64,000 nucleotides of DNA, taken from contig JACKHO010000003.1 of the NCBI GenBank assembly GCA_020638955.1, positions 124,001 through 188,000 of the forward strand, in the 5' to 3' direction. Position numbers and translations under genes: made by a program. How positions within the stretch are numbered: position 1 is the stretch's first letter; every line of letters begins with the position of its first letter. Origin of the DNA: Planctomycetaceae bacterium. Lineage in GTDB: Bacteria; Planctomycetota; Planctomycetia; Planctomycetales; Planctomycetaceae. This document shows, in pieces, positions 63,465 through 64,000 of this stretch. The notes beneath the pieces were generated by a model. It made no database searches. It was not told the origin of the DNA and saw nothing but the letters and a program-made list of their open reading frames with translations.

Positions 63465-64000
63465 GTGAATATGTCAGAATTCTACATCGACCTTAAAAAG
63501 TCGTTCCCCACACTTGAGCGCGCGCCCATAGTCGAGGCTGTTATTCAGTGGAAAGCCGTACCGTCAGTCGAACTGCAAGAAGAAGCGTTGCGAAATCAAT
63601 TGGCAACGGCATTTCAAGAATATGGAATCGAGCGACAACGGGATATTCACGCCATCTTCAAGGAATCGCCGAGTGGATCGGAAATGGGCCATTCGTGGAT
63701 TTGGCAAGGATTTCGTTTGACGAAACTCTCGGGGGACAAACCTGAGTTTGTAGCACAGTTTACTCGCAAAGGCCTTGTTTTCAGTCAGCTTGCTCCCTAC
63801 CGGAACTGGGAAGGCTTTATTGGGGAAGCGAATCGATTCTGGTCAGAATTCCGTGATGTTTGCCGTCCAACTCAAATCGATGGCATCAGCACGCGGTTTA
63901 TTTCACAGGTTCTGGTTTCAAATGCTGATGAAGCAGGCGAATACATTGAAGTGGCGGCACAGCCGCTCAAACAAATTGGGATTTCCACGTCAAATTTTTT
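63465..64000 (+). CDS. TIGR04255-family protein (3' end beyond window)
   Basis: The gene is open to the window end, giving 178 codons. GTG 63465 has GGAGGG seven bases upstream; ATG 63471 is an alternative. It begins FPTLERAPIVEAVIQWKAVP and continues with SWIWQGFRLTKLSGDKPEFV, the start pattern of the sporadically distributed TIGR04255 family, whose function is unknown. These genes are often solitary and patchy, suggesting horizontal spread. The C-terminus is not visible. Confidence 0.75.
   Translation, partial: MNMSEFYIDLKKSFPTLERAPIVEAVIQWKAVPSVELQEEALRNQLATAFQEYGIERQRDIHAIFKESPSGSEMGHSWIWQGFRLTKLSGDKPEFVAQFTRKGLVFSQLAPYRNWEGFIGEANRFWSEFRDVCRPTQIDGISTRFISQVLVSNADEAGEYIEVAAQPLKQIGISTSNF

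Overview
The window is typical planctomycete chromosome. The evidence is the family content: a DUF1549/DUF1553 (PSCyt/PSD1) cytochrome-type protein, a YTV-repeat cysteine-rich surface protein, a Pirellula/Verrucomicrobium-type heme-binding domain, a sulfatase, a large serine/threonine kinase with an extracytoplasmic beta-helix-like region, a DUF5009 membrane protein, GlnRS, and many secreted proteins of unknown function with GTG or TTG starts. I cannot name the genus. No tRNA, rRNA, CRISPR array, prophage or plasmid feature was recognised. Genes lie on both strands, singly or in operons of two to four.

Layout. 0.1-8 kb: a DUF58 protein, a hypothetical, uvrB-comB, an orphan PstS-like binding protein, and a PDZ + YscW/YbaY-like + DUF4214-like secreted protein ending at a strong terminator. 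7.7-13 kb (minus strand): glnS, a zinc-ribbon membrane protein, an OmpH/Skp-like chaperone, and an operon of an ARQQG-repeat protein and a 4HBT thioesterase. 13-16.2 kb: a secreted TPR protein and an overlapping histidine kinase/response regulator pair. 16.2-20.3 kb: acyltransferase-3 and GNAT genes overlapping by 4 bp and divergent from an SGNH-like protein, probably a glycan-modifying locus. 20.4-25 kb: thiC; then three directly repeated hairpin elements that bracket a small ORF and a REP-associated tyrosine transposase (RAYT); then a DUF5009 protein. 25-31.7 kb: fusA, an outer-membrane-like protein, a GT2 glycosyltransferase, a CBS protein and a secreted hypothetical. 32-42.6 kb (minus strand): the giant kinase, threonine aldolase, PSD1 protein, sulfatase and Gfo/Idh/MocA oxidoreductase. 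42.8-49.2 kb: a His-rich secreted protein, a membrane hypothetical, an RluA-type pseudouridine synthase, a PAP2 phosphatase, hisS and nfo. 49.4-56.7 kb: YTV protein, TPR protein, UPF0173 hydrolase, trxB, lone receiver, heme-binding HEAT-like protein, GxxExxY protein and a 16-residue-repeat secreted protein. 56.7-64 kb: FAD oxidoreductase + TVP38, ABC exporter, UbiD-like decarboxylase, and a TIGR04255-type gene cut by the window end.

Most genes are housekeeping or cell-envelope functions. The parts that stand out are the RAYT/hairpin cassette, several repeat proteins with no assigned role (ARQQG motif; 16-residue solenoid; YTV), an acyltransferase-3 with Asp where the family normally has a catalytic His, and a 34-codon ORF upstream of hisS whose Shine-Dalgarno sequence lies in a strong stem with a competing alternative pairing. 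Start sites were chosen from Shine-Dalgarno spacing, signal peptides and neighbouring genes, and often differ from the longest ORF.
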